Assembly (NCBI GenBank): GCA_012274445.1
Contig: JAAROD010000029.1
Span: 1,116,001 to 1,180,000 of the forward strand
Direction of reading: 5' to 3'
DNA from: Sclerotiophoma versabilis
Taxonomy: Eukaryota > Ascomycota > Dothideomycetes > Pleosporales > Didymellaceae
Length of the DNA: 64,000 nt
The notes below the pieces were generated by a model. It searched no databases and was not told where the DNA came from. It saw only the letters and a program-made list of their open reading frames with translations. Below, one piece after another: positions 9,110-20,738 of this stretch (position 1 is its first letter; each line of letters begins with the position of its first letter). A program made the translations under genes and the position numbers.

Positions 9110-10461
9110 TTACTCCCACAAAGACACAAACTCAATATTTCCACACGCCCCATTACCCACCTCAAAACTCGACCAATAGCCCTGATCCCCAATCGGTTCA
9201 TAATACACGTCTACGCCAACCTTCTCCTCACTCGTCCCATTGAGCCCAGGTGCGGCCGGGCAACTCGCAGCATCACCCTTCCAAATCTCACAACCATCAT
9301 CCCAGCCGGAATACCTCCAGAAGATGGTCTTGGGGTCCACAGCAGCACGTTCACAGCACTCATCGGCCGAATTGACGGGGTTCGTATCCCAAGACCAGAT
9401 CTGTTGTTTGGTATAGTTGGCGTTGGGGAACCAGGACGACGGCTCCCGGAGCCAGTACCCGTCATACGAGTCGATTACGTTGGCGGTGTTGCAGGCGGCC
9501 AGGACAGACGTCGTGGATGGATATACTGTTTCTGTAGCCTGCGAGAAATCAGTCGTGTTTATGTTCAGGAGTTGGTACAGCAGGGCTTGGTACTTACTGT
9601 TTCGGCTGTTGTGACAGTCTCTGTGGTGTAGGTGGTGTTGACCGACCAGTAGATATCCTCATAAGTAGATACGGTACTCGCTGGGGGTGTGGTAGGCTTT
9701 GTATGTACAGTGAAGGTAGAAGTTTCAATGGCCACAATTGTGGTGCGAGTCAATGTTGCACGCGGGCCTGACTGTTTGATGGTGCTGGTGCTGTAGAAGT
9801 TGTTCGACAGAACGGTCAACGTGCAAGCAACTTTCAACGGCTGGCTAAATGTTGCATCTTGGCGACGCCACAAGGCATTCGTGGGAACAGGAAGACCATC
9901 AGGATATAGCGGCCTGGTAAGGGGTGTCACGTGTCCATTTCCGTAGTGGGTCGAAGACTCAGGCGTCCAGTATACATCCTGGATATCCCAATCACCCAAA
10001 TCCTCCCAGCTGTTGGTCTTCCTCGCTGCACCGGGAGATGCGGACGCGACTGGAACAAATCCTGTCAGCGTTGGAACCGTAAGAGTCTCTACCTCAGATA
10101 CCGTAATTGTTGTTGTAGAAGGAACAGTCTCAGTCTGCGTAATTATAGACAAGTCATAGTAGGTACTGGTGTAGACAGTGGTAGTCATATTGTCGCCATG
10201 ATAGAGATAGTAAGTCGAGGTCGAAGTAGCCGACAGGGTCGTGGTGGACGGTTTAGGAGTGAGTACTTCTGTCTTCATCAAATTGGTCCACGCAGTGGTC
10301 GTGTACGTGTCGGTCAAAACCCATGTATCCCCATATTGTGTGCTGTTCTTGGCCGGTCCGTACTGGGTAGTGCATGCAGTAATAGATTCAACATCAGTAT
10401 TCGACCAACCTGCAGAGGCTCGAGTAAGAAGCGCAGCGATGACAGCCAAAGACAGGACCAT
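9110..10461 (-). CDS. Secreted Thr/Ser-rich protein, unknown function
   Basis: Two exons (10461-9598 and 9538-9110) are separated by a 59-nt intron with GTAAGT donor and CGCAG acceptor, phase 0. The spliced product is about 430 residues. It starts with a signal peptide (MVLSLAVIAALLTRASA, then GW). The mature part is strongly enriched in Thr, Ser, Tyr and Val strings (STTTLSATSTSTYYLY, TVPSTTTITVSEVETLTV), suggesting heavy O-mannosylation on a wall or extracellular protein. The second exon is more globular, with two WD/CCE segments, several cysteines (AACNTAN, DECCERAA, DGCEIW, ASCPAAPG) and an aromatic-rich end. No GPI-type tail is evident. The stop overlaps a GTAAGT sequence, so a further 3' exon is possible. 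I do not recognise a catalytic family. Confidence 0.8.
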
Positions 10462-11653
10462 AACGCGGGAACTTAATTATGTGGTTGTAAAGACTGGATT
10501 GGCACTCGACGATGCCTGTATTGCTTTTCGACTTGCGCAAGTAGTCGGTCTTTATGTTTTTGTCAGAGTGTACTATGGCAATGGAACACTCTGGATCGTG
10601 ACTCCGTGTTAGCTGGGAAACGAATGGCCGTGATTTTCTGGTGGAATGTAAGCACTGCAAGCAAGGTTAGTGGTATGAAGAGGATGTCAAGAATAGCTGA
10701 ATCTCGCATGAGCTGGCAGGTGCAGACGAGCTTGTGTTTGACTTTCCTCAGCGTGAGCAGGACAAGCACACGAGGTAGTTCGATTGGTATGGATTATGAG
10801 CCCGGTGATATAGTAACGGGGAGATACGCGCTATACTGGTCGAAATGCAAGATCTCTCCCCACCGTACCATCTGACGCCAAGCCTATACTTGTATTTGCG
10901 AATGTCAAAGTGTACTGATAGTAAACCTCAGTAGTGCTTTGTTAAACTCGTAGAAAGCTTGTCCTGCTGCCAAGATGGCGTACAACCCCTATATGGTAAA
11001 TCTATTGTTCGACTGCATCAGGAATGTAGCGTCTTCGGGGCCGTGCCATGAAATTTTCGAATCTCCGTCTGCGCGGATTGCAATTCAAGGAGCCTTTGAA
11101 CACGATCACTGCAGCGATAGACCTGAGAGAGTAGGGGCTGTAGCGTGAGCTGTTGTTGGGTTTCTGGCTAATGCGTGCAGGTACACCATGGTGTGCCTCT
11201 TCGTTCCTTCCCAACTCAGGTCCGACTTGTGCGAGTGCCAGCATGTGGGTGAGTCAACTGGCCGCGATGGTGCCGATCAGGGTCTATGGTTTTCTCAAAA
11301 TAGCCCTGGAATGTGCAGTAAGCACATGTCTATACGGGTAGAATCAAAGGTTCTGTCCAAATAATGAGTGTTTGAACTGTAAGGACGTTTCCACCTGACG
11401 GCGATAGAAATCACTGCAGCCAATATTTGCATACGATCAGTTCCACTCTCTATAGACGTGCACTGGGAATGTAATATTGGCGTCTGGTCAGCCTTGGTTC
11501 AAGATCATAGAATGAGACCTATGTGTTGAAGGAGTGGGTCAGATACAGTGCATTGAAATAGCTGATGATGATTTTTTCCCGTCGCGCTCACGTGAAGCGT
11601 TGAGCGTATTGCCCAAAGGATACAGCTGTCATTCTGCTCTCCTTGCCTCTCCG
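10462..11653. other. Intergenic, no gene recognised
   Basis: About 1.2 kb lies between two minus-strand genes. Only short frames without splice-consistent continuation are present. No repeat or RNA gene was seen. Confidence 0.45.
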
Positions 11654-12615
11654 TTACGTTGTTGTTTCACTCTGCTTCCTCTCGCTCGCGTTGTTGTACA
11701 TCCTTAGTTTTACGGTCAACGGCCGACAGCTCTTCTCCATCTCTATTGTCCACGGTATGTAGCTCCACCTCTGGCCCCAAGCAGAAGCATCATAGGAAGA
11801 GCACTTGTCTCGCGGTTCGACGGTGAGCGTGCCAGTGGAATTTACAACAACGGCCTCGGTTTTCCCTGGGAGAACGAAAGGTGAGTCCGAGATGATGTGT
11901 TGAAACCTGCGAGGTAGATGTGTCCTGTGTACAGATGACGTAAGCACGAAGCGGCCTTGACGTGGAGGCTCAGGGTAGAGTGGGTATGGCGGTGGCGCTA
12001 AAGAAGGGTCAGACTTTCGTGCAAAGACGTACCGCAGAGAGATCCATCAGGCGATCTTGGTAAGCCCATGCGCAGTAGCTGCACATGCTCCTCACATAGG
12101 AAATTCCGCGGTACACCGTACAAATCGCAGTAGCGCTTCCAGTGAACCCAATTCTTGATGTATTGCGATGATGGGTCGTTGTCGCAACACATGCGTCGTG
12201 TGAATAGCTGGATCCCCTTACAGTCGTTGGGCAAACGTTCGGTGACTACGTTGGGAGGGTTGTGCAGTGTCCACATTGCCTTCGAAGAAAGCCCTTGGGG
12301 GAACCATGCCGGTCGCCAGTGTAATGTTGAGTTGTCGTTGAAGCTTGTAAGAATCAAGATATCTTTTTGGGGACGTTTCACTGAAGGATCGGAGTTGACT
12401 TCTGTCTCCTTAAGCGAACCCGGAGTATGCGCAGACTGCATAGACGCCGTTGGTTTGGGTGATTCAAAAGTCAGACTAGTCGGAGTTGCGAGTTGCACAT
12501 CTATTGCAGCACTGGAACACGGCGTAAAAGTAGGTATCGCAATCCCGGTATGAGGCGGTGTATGGGAACCGCTCATTGTAATCGTCCTACCGAGAGTTTC
12601 GTTGCTGAGTTCCAT
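11654..12615 (-). CDS. Unknown protein with a 35-nt intron
   Basis: Two exons (12615-12033 and 11997-11654) join across a very short intron (11998-12032; GTACGT donor, CTGAC branch, TTTAG acceptor, phase 1), giving about 308 residues. Without splicing the first frame stops after seven intron codons and the second lacks a plausible start near the junction; after splicing the frame reads through a Pro/Tyr stretch (PPPYPLYPEPPRQGRF). The N-terminal 80 residues are Ser/Thr/Pro-rich and probably disordered. The middle (residues about 85-190) looks folded, with Trp-rich pieces (LHWRPAWFPQGLSSKAMWTLH, NWVHWKRYCDLYGVPRNFLCEEH). A fungal-specific function is likely but unknown. There is no signal peptide or membrane segment. 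Confidence 0.65.
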
Positions 12616-13555
12616 TGCTAGAGTCGATATTGCGAATGAACTGACGACTCATTATTGGAATTAAGGTGCTTAGTCCAGCCTCAGCAAGTGATGATGAGAG
12701 GTGAAGAAGGATACCAGTCCACTTCACGGACAGATCTAATCATGTGTACAGGCAAACGGGTATCTACCTGCAGTTTGCTATTCCTAGAGACAACTTGACA
12801 CAAGATTCTGAACGCAAAGTTTGATAAAATCCCAGGATTGGAAGATGCTGTTGGTTTTGGGCAATTGCACGCTTGACCAATGAAGCGAACATTGCTTGCT
12901 CAATCGGCCTGAGCCTCAGCTGAGTGCGTTGATGTAGTGTAGTGGTGTATAGGTGAACATTGTGGCGCAGCTGAGTTTGTGATCGTGAGCGATAATATCA
13001 GTCGTCAAGCTGTTGACAGCAAACGTTCATGCTGGCTATATGGGAGTTCATGATCAGAGGATCTGATGGCGGATGCTGTCGACGACCTAACACTCTGTCC
13101 TCATTTCAGTTTTTGTGCACTTTATAGCGCACAGACATTTGTTCACTAATCGAAGTGCATTGTTATGGAGGTAAGGCTTGCGAGGTCCGAGGTGAACGCC
13201 GAATCAAGTGTCGATGTGGGTGTCGAAGTGGATGTGTGCTGGAACGCGTCTCAGTCTCACTCACGTCCTGTGATTAGCCGGTTCAAAATTTCTGGGCCAA
13301 CCTTCCTAATTCAGTAGTTTAGCTGTCGCTGTCGAACGCCGCGGTCGAAGTGCCCTGCCCCTGTCGCTTCCAATCAGAACTTGAAGCCCGTGCGACTACT
13401 GGAACCACGCTTTACATCACCACCGCGATACCAACAGTGCGCCTCGAACCTTAGTTTCTCCCGATTGTCGCCTAAAACTTAACTTTCCCATAAATCGTTC
13501 TGCCAGCCTGATCATTGCACATCTGGTACCTCACTCCGTGCCAGGAAGAACAACC
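12616..13555. other. Divergent intergenic region
   Basis: About 940 bases lie between the divergent unknown gene and the MAPEG gene. The 150 bases before the MAPEG ATG are pyrimidine-rich (ctgccagcctgatcattgca). No coding evidence was found. Confidence 0.45.
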
Positions 13556-14118
13556 ATGGCTTTCAACTATTCCTTCTACAGTATTCCGGTTTATTGGTTC
13601 CTTACATTGGCACCGCATGCATATGCTGTGTGTTATGAGCGCTGCAGAGACAATTGTTGTTCATAGACTAATGAGCCACAGGTTGCTGTAGCACAGAATG
13701 CAAACAAAGGCTTTTGGGACAACACGAACCCGCGCAACACTGGCTATCTCGAGAAGAACATCCCAAAGGAGGCTCTTGCCAGGTACGAGCGAGCAGAAGC
13801 AGCCCACGCAAATGGAATGGAGAACGCGCCATATTTCGTTGGAGCTGTCCTGGCAGGCAACTTCGCTGGCCTTGACGCGAGTATGTTATGACAAACAGTT
13901 CTCCTCATACACTAAACATGTCTGATATTCGCGTATCAGATACGATGAATACCTACACTGCAGCATACATTGGCCTGCGAGCGCTTTACAGCGTGTTATA
14001 TATCAACACTACGACGCTCAAGAACTCACGTGCGCGCTCAATGGTGTGGATCGCTGGGACCATCAGTCTATTCACACTCTACTTCAAGGCTGCAAACAAA
14101 TTTCGAGCAGATTCTTAG
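13556..14118 (+). CDS. MAPEG-family membrane protein
   Basis: Three exons (13556-13627, 13682-13880, 13940-14118) encode 149 residues. Intron 1 is 54 nt with a textbook ACTAATG branch and CACAG acceptor; intron 2 is 59 nt with GTATGT donor and ATCAG acceptor. The protein begins MAFNYSFYSIPVYWFLTLAP and has four predicted hydrophobic segments. It carries the MAPEG core NPRNTGYLEKNIPKEALARYERAEAA (the region with glutathione-contacting N, R and E residues), then MENAPYFVGAVLAGNFAGLD and a third helix AAYIGLRALYSVLYI. MAPEG proteins are small integral membrane enzymes of the ER or outer membranes related to microsomal glutathione transferases. The fungal branch is mostly uncharacterised. The gene ends tail-to-tail with the EthD gene, 65 bases apart. 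Confidence 0.9.
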
Positions 14119-14183
14119 AACATTGTATCACATTTTTGAAGTTTTATCAAAGCTTCTCTGGTTTTACTTCTGACCAAGCACCC

Positions 14184-14887
14184 TCAATGGGCCCATTGAT
14201 AACGTGTGTCTGTACTAGCCTCCTCCCATCTGGTGTAGACCAAACGTGGGTCACCAGGAAGGATTCCGTCCTTACCCTTCGCTGCACCAATCGCATCTCC
14301 AAAAACCAAGTTGTCGTACCCAGCCATAACATGCATTGCCGTGCTCGCGTCGACGAAGCTCTGCTGATCGGCTACCATGACAGGGTTGAGGAAGATTTGC
14401 ATGATAAACTTCTCGAACATCCTGTAGTCCTTCGTCAAAAACTCTGCGACACCATCATATGGTGCTATTGCCAGCAGGCCATTGGTGGCGTTGATCAGAG
14501 GCTGAATCTTCTGGCGGTGTTCCTCATCTTGGTGAAACTTCCGATGATGATTAGCATGGATCCTGATGTTCTTTCGCAACCATTACTTACTTGAGTATAT
14601 CTCAATAGCCGTAAGCCAGCGTTTCTGTCCGACACGGTAAGATCTGCGTGCACGGTCTTCCAGTGACGATGAAAGGACTCTTCCGTAATGCCAGTGTTCT
14701 TGCGGAAGAAGATGTTGAAGCGGAAGTATGGCTGTCGGAAGGATCCTTGCAAGCGGTACTGCGGCCTGAGCTCAACAAAGGTGTAGTTGTGAGTAGATAC
14801 TTCTACGCAGGTTGAGGGAAGTGTGGAAGCAAAACAGGACGTCGAACACAGTACCAACAGGCTAGCTATTACAGACAGCAGTTGCAT
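14184..14887 (-). CDS. Secreted EthD-domain protein
   Basis: Two exons (14887-14591 and 14537-14184) flank a 53-nt intron (GTAAGT donor, GCTAATC branch, phase 0) and give 216 residues. A signal peptide MQLLSVIASLLVLCSTSCFAS opens the protein. The EthD ferredoxin-like fold follows: FRFNIFFRKNTGITEESFHRHW, an HADL turn, RLLRYTQFHQDEEHR across the splice junction, then YDGVAEF and a second strand-helix set. EthD domains occur in small dimeric alpha-beta barrel proteins, some acting in degradation or as cyclase-like pigment enzymes, and these usually lack a signal peptide. A longer start 17 codons upstream exists, but the chosen ATG directly precedes the hydrophobic core. The biochemical role is unknown. 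Confidence 0.88.
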
Positions 14888-14942
14888 TGTGGAAGACTCG
14901 GTTGATTTTTTCAGGCTCTTGCTGTCCAAGACCAACAAGCGG

Positions 14943-14950
14943 TATATATA
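14943..14950 (-). promoter_or_regulatory. TATA box of the EthD gene
   Basis: TATATATA lies 56-63 bases upstream of the chosen EthD start codon, in a context typical of a fungal TATA element. This suggests inducible rather than constitutive expression. Confidence 0.5.
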
Positions 14951-15449
14951 CTCGGCCCAGAATCGAAGCTAGGCAGTCAAGCAGATTGAGTAAGCGATGC
15001 CTTCGTTTCACTAGCACTGACTACCTTCATATCACACACCAAGTACATTCTGCTTTTTGCTAGAGGCTTAATTGTCAGGGTTGACCTTCCTCTCTGACTC
15101 GTTGCTTTTCCAGAAGCAATGGTAGATCTTGTGCAACTACAGATGCTCAGATCTTCTACTCGCTTATCGGTACCACGCGAAAAACCATGTAGATCAAAAA
15201 GATCTTGCATGGAACAGGGATCATCAGACGTATTTATGAAAAGCGGATTGGGGAGACTTCCTGAATAGCAAGCGCAGAAGTGCGAGTACAAAACGCCACG
15301 AATCGCAAATAGGTTACGTGTGGCGAAATTCAGCTAATGTCTTACTGTGCCGCATGACCGACAATAATGAGGAAGAAGCCATATGAGAGTCAGATGCAGA
15401 TACTCGGGTAGTGTACCTGTCAGCATCTCCATCTGCGACGGGCTATTTT
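14951..15449. other. Intergenic, 5' flank of EthD gene
   Basis: A minus-strand frame at 14977-15291 overlaps this stretch but has no domain or splice support. Nothing else was seen. Confidence 0.4.
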
Positions 15450-15797
15450 ATGCTGTCGCCCGAGGGATTTGCGACTGCATGCATGCCACCTTATCCAAAA
15501 AGGCCGAATGGAGCAACCCGCCATCTCTGGTTGTCGCTAATGACACTACCAGCAGGCCTGTTCCAAAAAAATGTCCTTGCGTCCGTCGCCACCATCGAAA
15601 TCGAGGACTTGTTCGGCGACAGTGCCGGTGACGTACGTACTTTGAATCCTGAGCTGGATTTAGAAGAGTGTTCGCCGCTACAGCGCCGCTCTTCACTTGC
15701 CTATGAGTTCCATCCTGGAACAACAGGATCCTTATCTGAACTAGGTGAGCAAGTACTGAAGGATGGTTGTCAGAGCGGCAGTGAAGACAATGACTAG
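15450..15797 (+). CDS. Possible small unknown protein
   Basis: From the ATG at 15450 this frame gives 115 residues beginning MLSPEGFATACMPPYPKRPNG and ending in an acidic Ser/Gly tail (DGCQSGSEDND). The frame is open further upstream to a TGA at 15384, and an AG acceptor just after it (near 15398) suggests that the true gene has an upstream exon I could not place. A stretch ASVATIEIEDLFGDSAGDV looks folded. I see no signal peptide or domain. This could be the last exon of a spliced gene or a chance frame. Confidence 0.3.
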   Translation: MLSPEGFATACMPPYPKRPNGATRHLWLSLMTLPAGLFQKNVLASVATIEIEDLFGDSAGDVRTLNPELDLEECSPLQRRSSLAYEFHPGTTGSLSELGEQVLKDGCQSGSEDND

Positions 15798-16746
15798 ATG
15801 CAATGCGTCTGTTGATGATGTTGGCTTACGTTCGGTAACTGTGAAGCGAGTGAAGTGGTTAAGATGAGTGCAAGCAGTCTTTTGGGTATCATTCACACTT
15901 GGTCCTTGGCCCTCAGTATCTCACCAGGTTTCTGCATGCGGCCTCACTTCAAGCTCTCCAAGTCTGTACCGACTTGAGATTACCAGAATTTCAATACGCG
16001 AACACCCTCCGTGGCTCGCGTTAGCTGACGTAGATTCAATGACGATATAGCCATATATCATGATAAAGGACCGGTACGGTCTCGATTAGTTAAGATAACT
16101 GAGTTTGTATCGTCTTGAGGTCAGATAAGCGCGTCCAGGCACTGCTGCTGGGTTATGCAATAAGGTGAACAAAGATTCAGGGCTGCATCTGACTTGGTAG
16201 CCTAATCTAGATGAATTCTCTGAACGCAGTGATGGTGAACTATTGCTCATGTTGCAGTGATCGTTATGGTATGGTGGACGATGTCTTGTAATTTCAGCTT
16301 TCTCATGTTGGTTGGGGCGCTTCCAATATATGTTGGCGATCTGAATCTGTCTGAGACTGAGAAAGGCGGGCAGCATCGTGACTCTGCTGTGCAACGACTG
16401 CAGCTTTGCTAGTATCTTGCGTTGCAGTCAAAGCCACCCCGGAGGATTTGTGAGACGTAGAAGTAGTGATGCTTGGGTGTCCAGAAGGAAGACACGACAG
16501 AGACACGTGGGGTACCCAACCAATTGGCACCCGCCAAATCTAGCGAAAAGCATTGGTTCCGCCCCATGCACCAGCCATTCAACTCAACAAGCGAGCGGGT
16601 GCCATGCCTTGGCAACTCTCTTCACGGATGGCGACATATTGGCGCGTTGTGATTGGCTCTTAGTACTCAAAAGCTTGGGGCTCTGGGATCTCATTAATGT
16701 CCCTCGAGTACCTCCTGTCTCCCCTCGCGCATCGCGAACTTTGGAG
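15798..16746. other. Intergenic, 5' flank of chromate transporter
   Basis: No supported gene. The frame of the transporter's first exon stays open upstream to 16378 and contains earlier in-frame ATGs, but its codons there do not look like the CHR family. Confidence 0.4.
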
Positions 16747-18508
16747 ATGCCGCTCCACTCGATTCTCAGCTCATGGCGCACAAGAGCGCGCACACAGCGT
16801 GGCGCCTCGCTTCAGGCCAACACCGGCAAGCTCGAATGGCGTCTAACAGAGGTCTTCGTGAGGATGTGGGATCTCGGCTTCACTGCGTTTGGTGGCCCAC
16901 CTGTACATTTCCAAATCCTCCATCGACGTTTCGTTGAGGGTCTGGGTTTTGGTGGAGGTAGCAAGTGGATTGATGAGCAGACGGTTAGCATTACTGCGCA
17001 TCGTTGAATCTGATTCTCGTTCTGACGAGACTCCAGTATCAAGAGATCTTTGCCATTTGCCAGGCATTACCGGGACCGGCCTCCACAAAGATGGCTTTCA
17101 CAATCGCCATGATACATGCAGGCCTTGTCTCAGCCGTATTTGCTTTCCTATTGTGGAGCTTACCGGGAGCCATTGGAATGTACGGTTTGTCTCTTGGTGT
17201 GCAGAGAATGCCAGACCGATTGCCGCCAATTGTGTATGCATTATTAAGTGGCATGAACGCAAGTACAGTCGGTATCATCGCTTTAGCTGCTGTGCAGGTA
17301 GGTCTTACCCTGGTGTTTGAGCCGGTGTTGGCACAGACTTACAACATCGTAGCTTGCGCAGAAGGCTATTCAGGACCGCTTGACCAGAGTACTAGTCATC
17401 CTGGGAGCCTGTGCCGGCATCTGCTACAATGCTTTATGGTACTTTCCAGTCTTGATCGTCGTAGGCGGCATGATCACTGTTTTTTGGGACACTTGGCTTG
17501 CGCAGAAGGTGGGCAAGGCTAAGGCTAATTGGGAAACCAAAAGGAGGAGAGCTCGTAACGAAGTAGGTGATGCGGAGGAGACAAGCGCGTCACAAGACAT
17601 TCAGATTGCGCAGGAACTGCAAGTCAGGCGCCCAGAAGCTGTGAAGAGGAGGGCACAAGCCGGCAGTTCTACAGATCATATCGTTCCAGAGGAAAGAACA
17701 TCAGAACCAGGTCGAGCTGAGAGCCGAAGAAGCACGGAGTTTGAGACGACGATCACTTCTACACCAGTGGCTGATGTCAAGACTCACAACATCTCCATTA
17801 AACTTGGCGTCTCTCTGATCGTAGGCTTTCTTGGTGAGTAAACTTTTCCATGCACCAACGTCTGGCTGAACATTTCTAGCATCCTTCCTAGTGGTCATGG
17901 TCGTTCGTGGTACTGTCGACAACCGGACGTTGATTTTCGATCTATTTTCCAACATGTACCTGGCCGGTACTATCATCTTTGGAGGCGGACCCGTCGTGAT
18001 TCCCCTCCTGCGCTCATACGTTGTAGACCCGGGCTGGGTCTCACCAAGGGATTTCCTTCTGGGTCTTGCTATCATACAGGCGTTCCCAGGACCGAACTTC
18101 AATTTCTCTGTATACCTTGGAGCCCTCGCCCTCGCGTCGACGGGCACACCAACCATTGTCGGAAGCATGCTTTCCTTTCTTGGGATTTTCTTCCCCGGTT
18201 TGATATTGACGGTCGGCGTACAGCCGATCTGGCAGGTCATGAGGACTAAAGCATGGGTGTTGAGCTTACTGAGAGGGATCAATGCGACAGCAGTAGGACT
18301 GGTGTTCACTGCGGTTTACCGATTATGGGAGATTGGTTATCTTACGCCAGAAAGGAGTGATGGCATAAGTCTTGCACAGGAGCCGTGGTGGGTTGTTGTT
18401 GCGACTTTGACTTATGCAGAGACCGCTTGGTTCGGTGTGCCGCCCGCTGTGGCCATCGTATTTGGAGCTGTCTTAGGTCTAGGATGGTTCGGCGCAGTGG
18501 GGCAGTAA
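16747..18508 (+). CDS. Chromate ion transporter (CHR family), two-domain
   Basis: Four exons (16747-16983, 17037-17297, 17353-17833, 17880-18508) give about 535 residues. The three introns of 53, 55 and 46 nt restore one frame. The protein is the long-chain CHR type, with two homologous membrane halves. The first half has FVRMWDLGFTAFGGPPVHFQI, then IFAICQALPGPASTK and GLSLGVQRMPDRLPPIVYALLSGMNASTVGIIALA. The second has NMYLAGTIIFGGGPVVIPLLR, LGLAIIQAFPGPNFNF and the matching LLRGINATAVGLVFTAVYRL. FGGP and the PGP loop are the family signatures. A charged, probably cytosolic linker of about 120 residues separates the halves. Bacterial ChrA exports chromate from the cell; fungal relatives are assumed to move chromate or sulfate-like oxyanions. 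Intron 1 uses a weaker GTTAGC donor. Confidence 0.9.
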
Positions 18509-19076
18509 TCTCTAATTGAAGTCTGGATGGATTGTGTGTACAGTAGGACATAGCGTCGCAATGACCATGTTGTGCGAAGGGTCCAAGCAAGCGCCTATTT
18601 GGTCCCGGACTTGCGTGCTGTGCGCTGTCCACATTTGCGCATCGCGGCTGTTCCTGCTGCATAGATCTACAATTGTACGTGCGTGAAACAGGACCGGATC
18701 GTAGCGGCCGAATAATAACTTCCAAGAACTTCGCTTTTCGGCAACGCGAGGAGCGCAGTGCGCAGAGTGCTGCAAGCGGAGAGGCTGAGTTCCAGATGCA
18801 TCATAAGGAATCATATTTGATTGGCCCGGCTCCATGCAGGATCACGCCAGGGGCTGAATGCTTTTCCGCTTTCGGCTCGGCCACCTTTGGCCATAATATC
18901 AACCTCCAAGTGGGCCTCTTGTGCGGTCTTGGAGCGTTCCTGAGCTAATTGCAGCGCTATTCCCCCGCACATCCGACAGGAATGCTCATGTGGTAGGTTG
19001 CACCTTCTGCACCTCACCTTCTTTGTTTCCTTTGTACAGCGTCTTTCTCTTTCACACACACTCTTGCGAATACGTC
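18509..19076. other. Intergenic
   Basis: About 570 bases lie between two co-oriented genes. The glycosyltransferase frame extends back to 18921, but the segment is not family-like. A pyrimidine-rich run (cttctttgtttcctttg, ending near 19037) precedes its ATG. Nothing else was seen. Confidence 0.4.
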
Positions 19077-20361
19077 ATGGGGCATAATACAACCATAATA
19101 ACACGGAGACATAGATCCTACTCCTTCCGCCGTCTTCCGCGGTCCTCGACTCTCAAGTTCATCCTCCTACTGTTCTTCCTTTGCGATTCGCTACATTGCA
19201 TTTCATTATACCTTCATCAGACCGCAGCATTACACACTTCGCCACCCCCACCTAATGCAAAGCGCATCTACATAGCTGCACAACACTACAATTCAGCACG
19301 ACTCCTACGGGAGCATTGGAATGAGGCTCTCTACAACTTGGTAAAAGAGTTGGGCGTCGAAAATGTGTTCGTTGCGATATACGAGAGCGGGTCCTATGAT
19401 GAGACGCAGCAGGCTCTGAGAGAGCTTGAAGCAAACCTGGATCTACTGCAAGTGAAGAAGCAGATTATGCTTTCACCGTTGAGTCATAAGGACGAAATTG
19501 CAGCGCAGCCTACAGAGCATGGCTGGATCGACACACCAGCTGGCGTGAATGCAATGCGGCGCATACCTTTTCTGGCAAGCATCCGAAACAAGGTCTTCCA
19601 ACCGCTGGAAGCATTGACAGCCCAAGGTCAGCGTTTCGACACGATCTTGTTCTTGAATGACGTCGCTTTCAACACCGAGGACGTCCTGAGATTGCTGGAC
19701 ACAAATGGCGGTGACTACGCAGCTGCATGTTCTCTAGACTTCTCAAAGCCGCCGTACCTCTACGACACATTCGCACTTAGAGACTCAGAGGGGCATGAGA
19801 CCGTTATGCAGACATGGCCGTACTTCAGATCGTACCCATCGAGGCATGCTGCCGAGAGATTCTTACCAGTTCCTGTAACTTCATGTTGGAATGGCATGGG
19901 TGAGTCCCGTACATCCAGACAGCATAAGCGTTATGCTGAACTTCCCAGTCGCAATGCCCGCCGAACCTTTTCTAGGAGACAATGCTCTTCGCTTTCGTGG
20001 CACCAACGACTCGCTTGCCAGGCATCATCTTGAAGGATCAGAGTGCTGTTTGATCCACGCCGACAATCCACTGTCTGCCACTGGAGGCATCTTCCTAAAT
20101 CCTGCTGTGCAGGTTGGTTACAATATGACCGCCTACAATGCCGTCCATTCCTCAGATGCAGTCATGTCGCCTCTTCGTATGTACGCACGGGTATGGCAAA
20201 ACCGGATACTGAGGTGGTTCACGACACCGTGGTTCAAGGAACGTGTTGTGCACAACAGGATGATGAAGTGGACAGAGGAGACTTTGGAAAGAGAACCGGG
20301 TGAATACTGTCTAATAAACGAGATGCAGGTCATCTTCGAGAGGGGGTGGAAGCACGTCTGA
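19077..20361 (+). CDS. CAP59-type glycosyltransferase (GT69, Cmt1-like)
   Basis: Two exons (19077-19899, 19949-20361), split by a 49-nt GTGAGT...CCCAG intron, give 411 residues. It is a type II membrane protein: a short basic cytosolic head (TRRHRSYSFRRLPRSS), a signal anchor around residues 25-50 (LKFILLLFFLCDSLHCISLYL), then a lumenal catalytic domain. Family motifs are RIYIAAQHYNSARLL, VFVAIYESGSYDET, FDTILFLNDVAFNTEDVLRLL (the D-x-x-x metal-binding-like region), YAAACSLDFSKPPYLYDTFALRD and SCWNGMVAMPAEPF, which is regenerated exactly by splicing. Relatives include cryptococcal CAP59 (capsule export/assembly) and the alpha-1,3-mannosyltransferase CMT1; in ascomycetes they probably add mannose to Golgi or wall glycans. 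The donor and acceptor are not readable from sequence. Confidence 0.92.
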
Positions 20362-20738
20362 GAAGAAGCAGAACACTACACTTCATAAACTATGCTCTCG
20401 TTTCTTGGCCTGCATGGCTGGGTACCTTGGCATTTGATCCTGCTGCTTACTCGTCAGCCGCATGTTGCACGCTTCTCTTTGCGTGTCAGTCACGTCCCGG
20501 CGATGGATAAGAGCAGTCATATGATGTACCACGGCTCCACTCGGGCCTACCCGCAGCCCCACAGTAAAAGCCGACTACACCCGCTGATCGTCATGTGAGT
20601 GTAGCTGCATGTAGTAGGTGCCGACAGACGTGGCATGGCCTTCAAGTTCTCTCGTGAAAAGACGCCACCTTCCTTGTCTGGCGACAAACTTCAACTCGTG
20701 ATTACGAACCTCGAAACCACACTGAACAACCAGCCGCC
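20362..20738. other. Intergenic
   Basis: About 380 bases separate the glycosyltransferase and methyltransferase genes, which share orientation. No feature was recognised. Confidence 0.4.
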
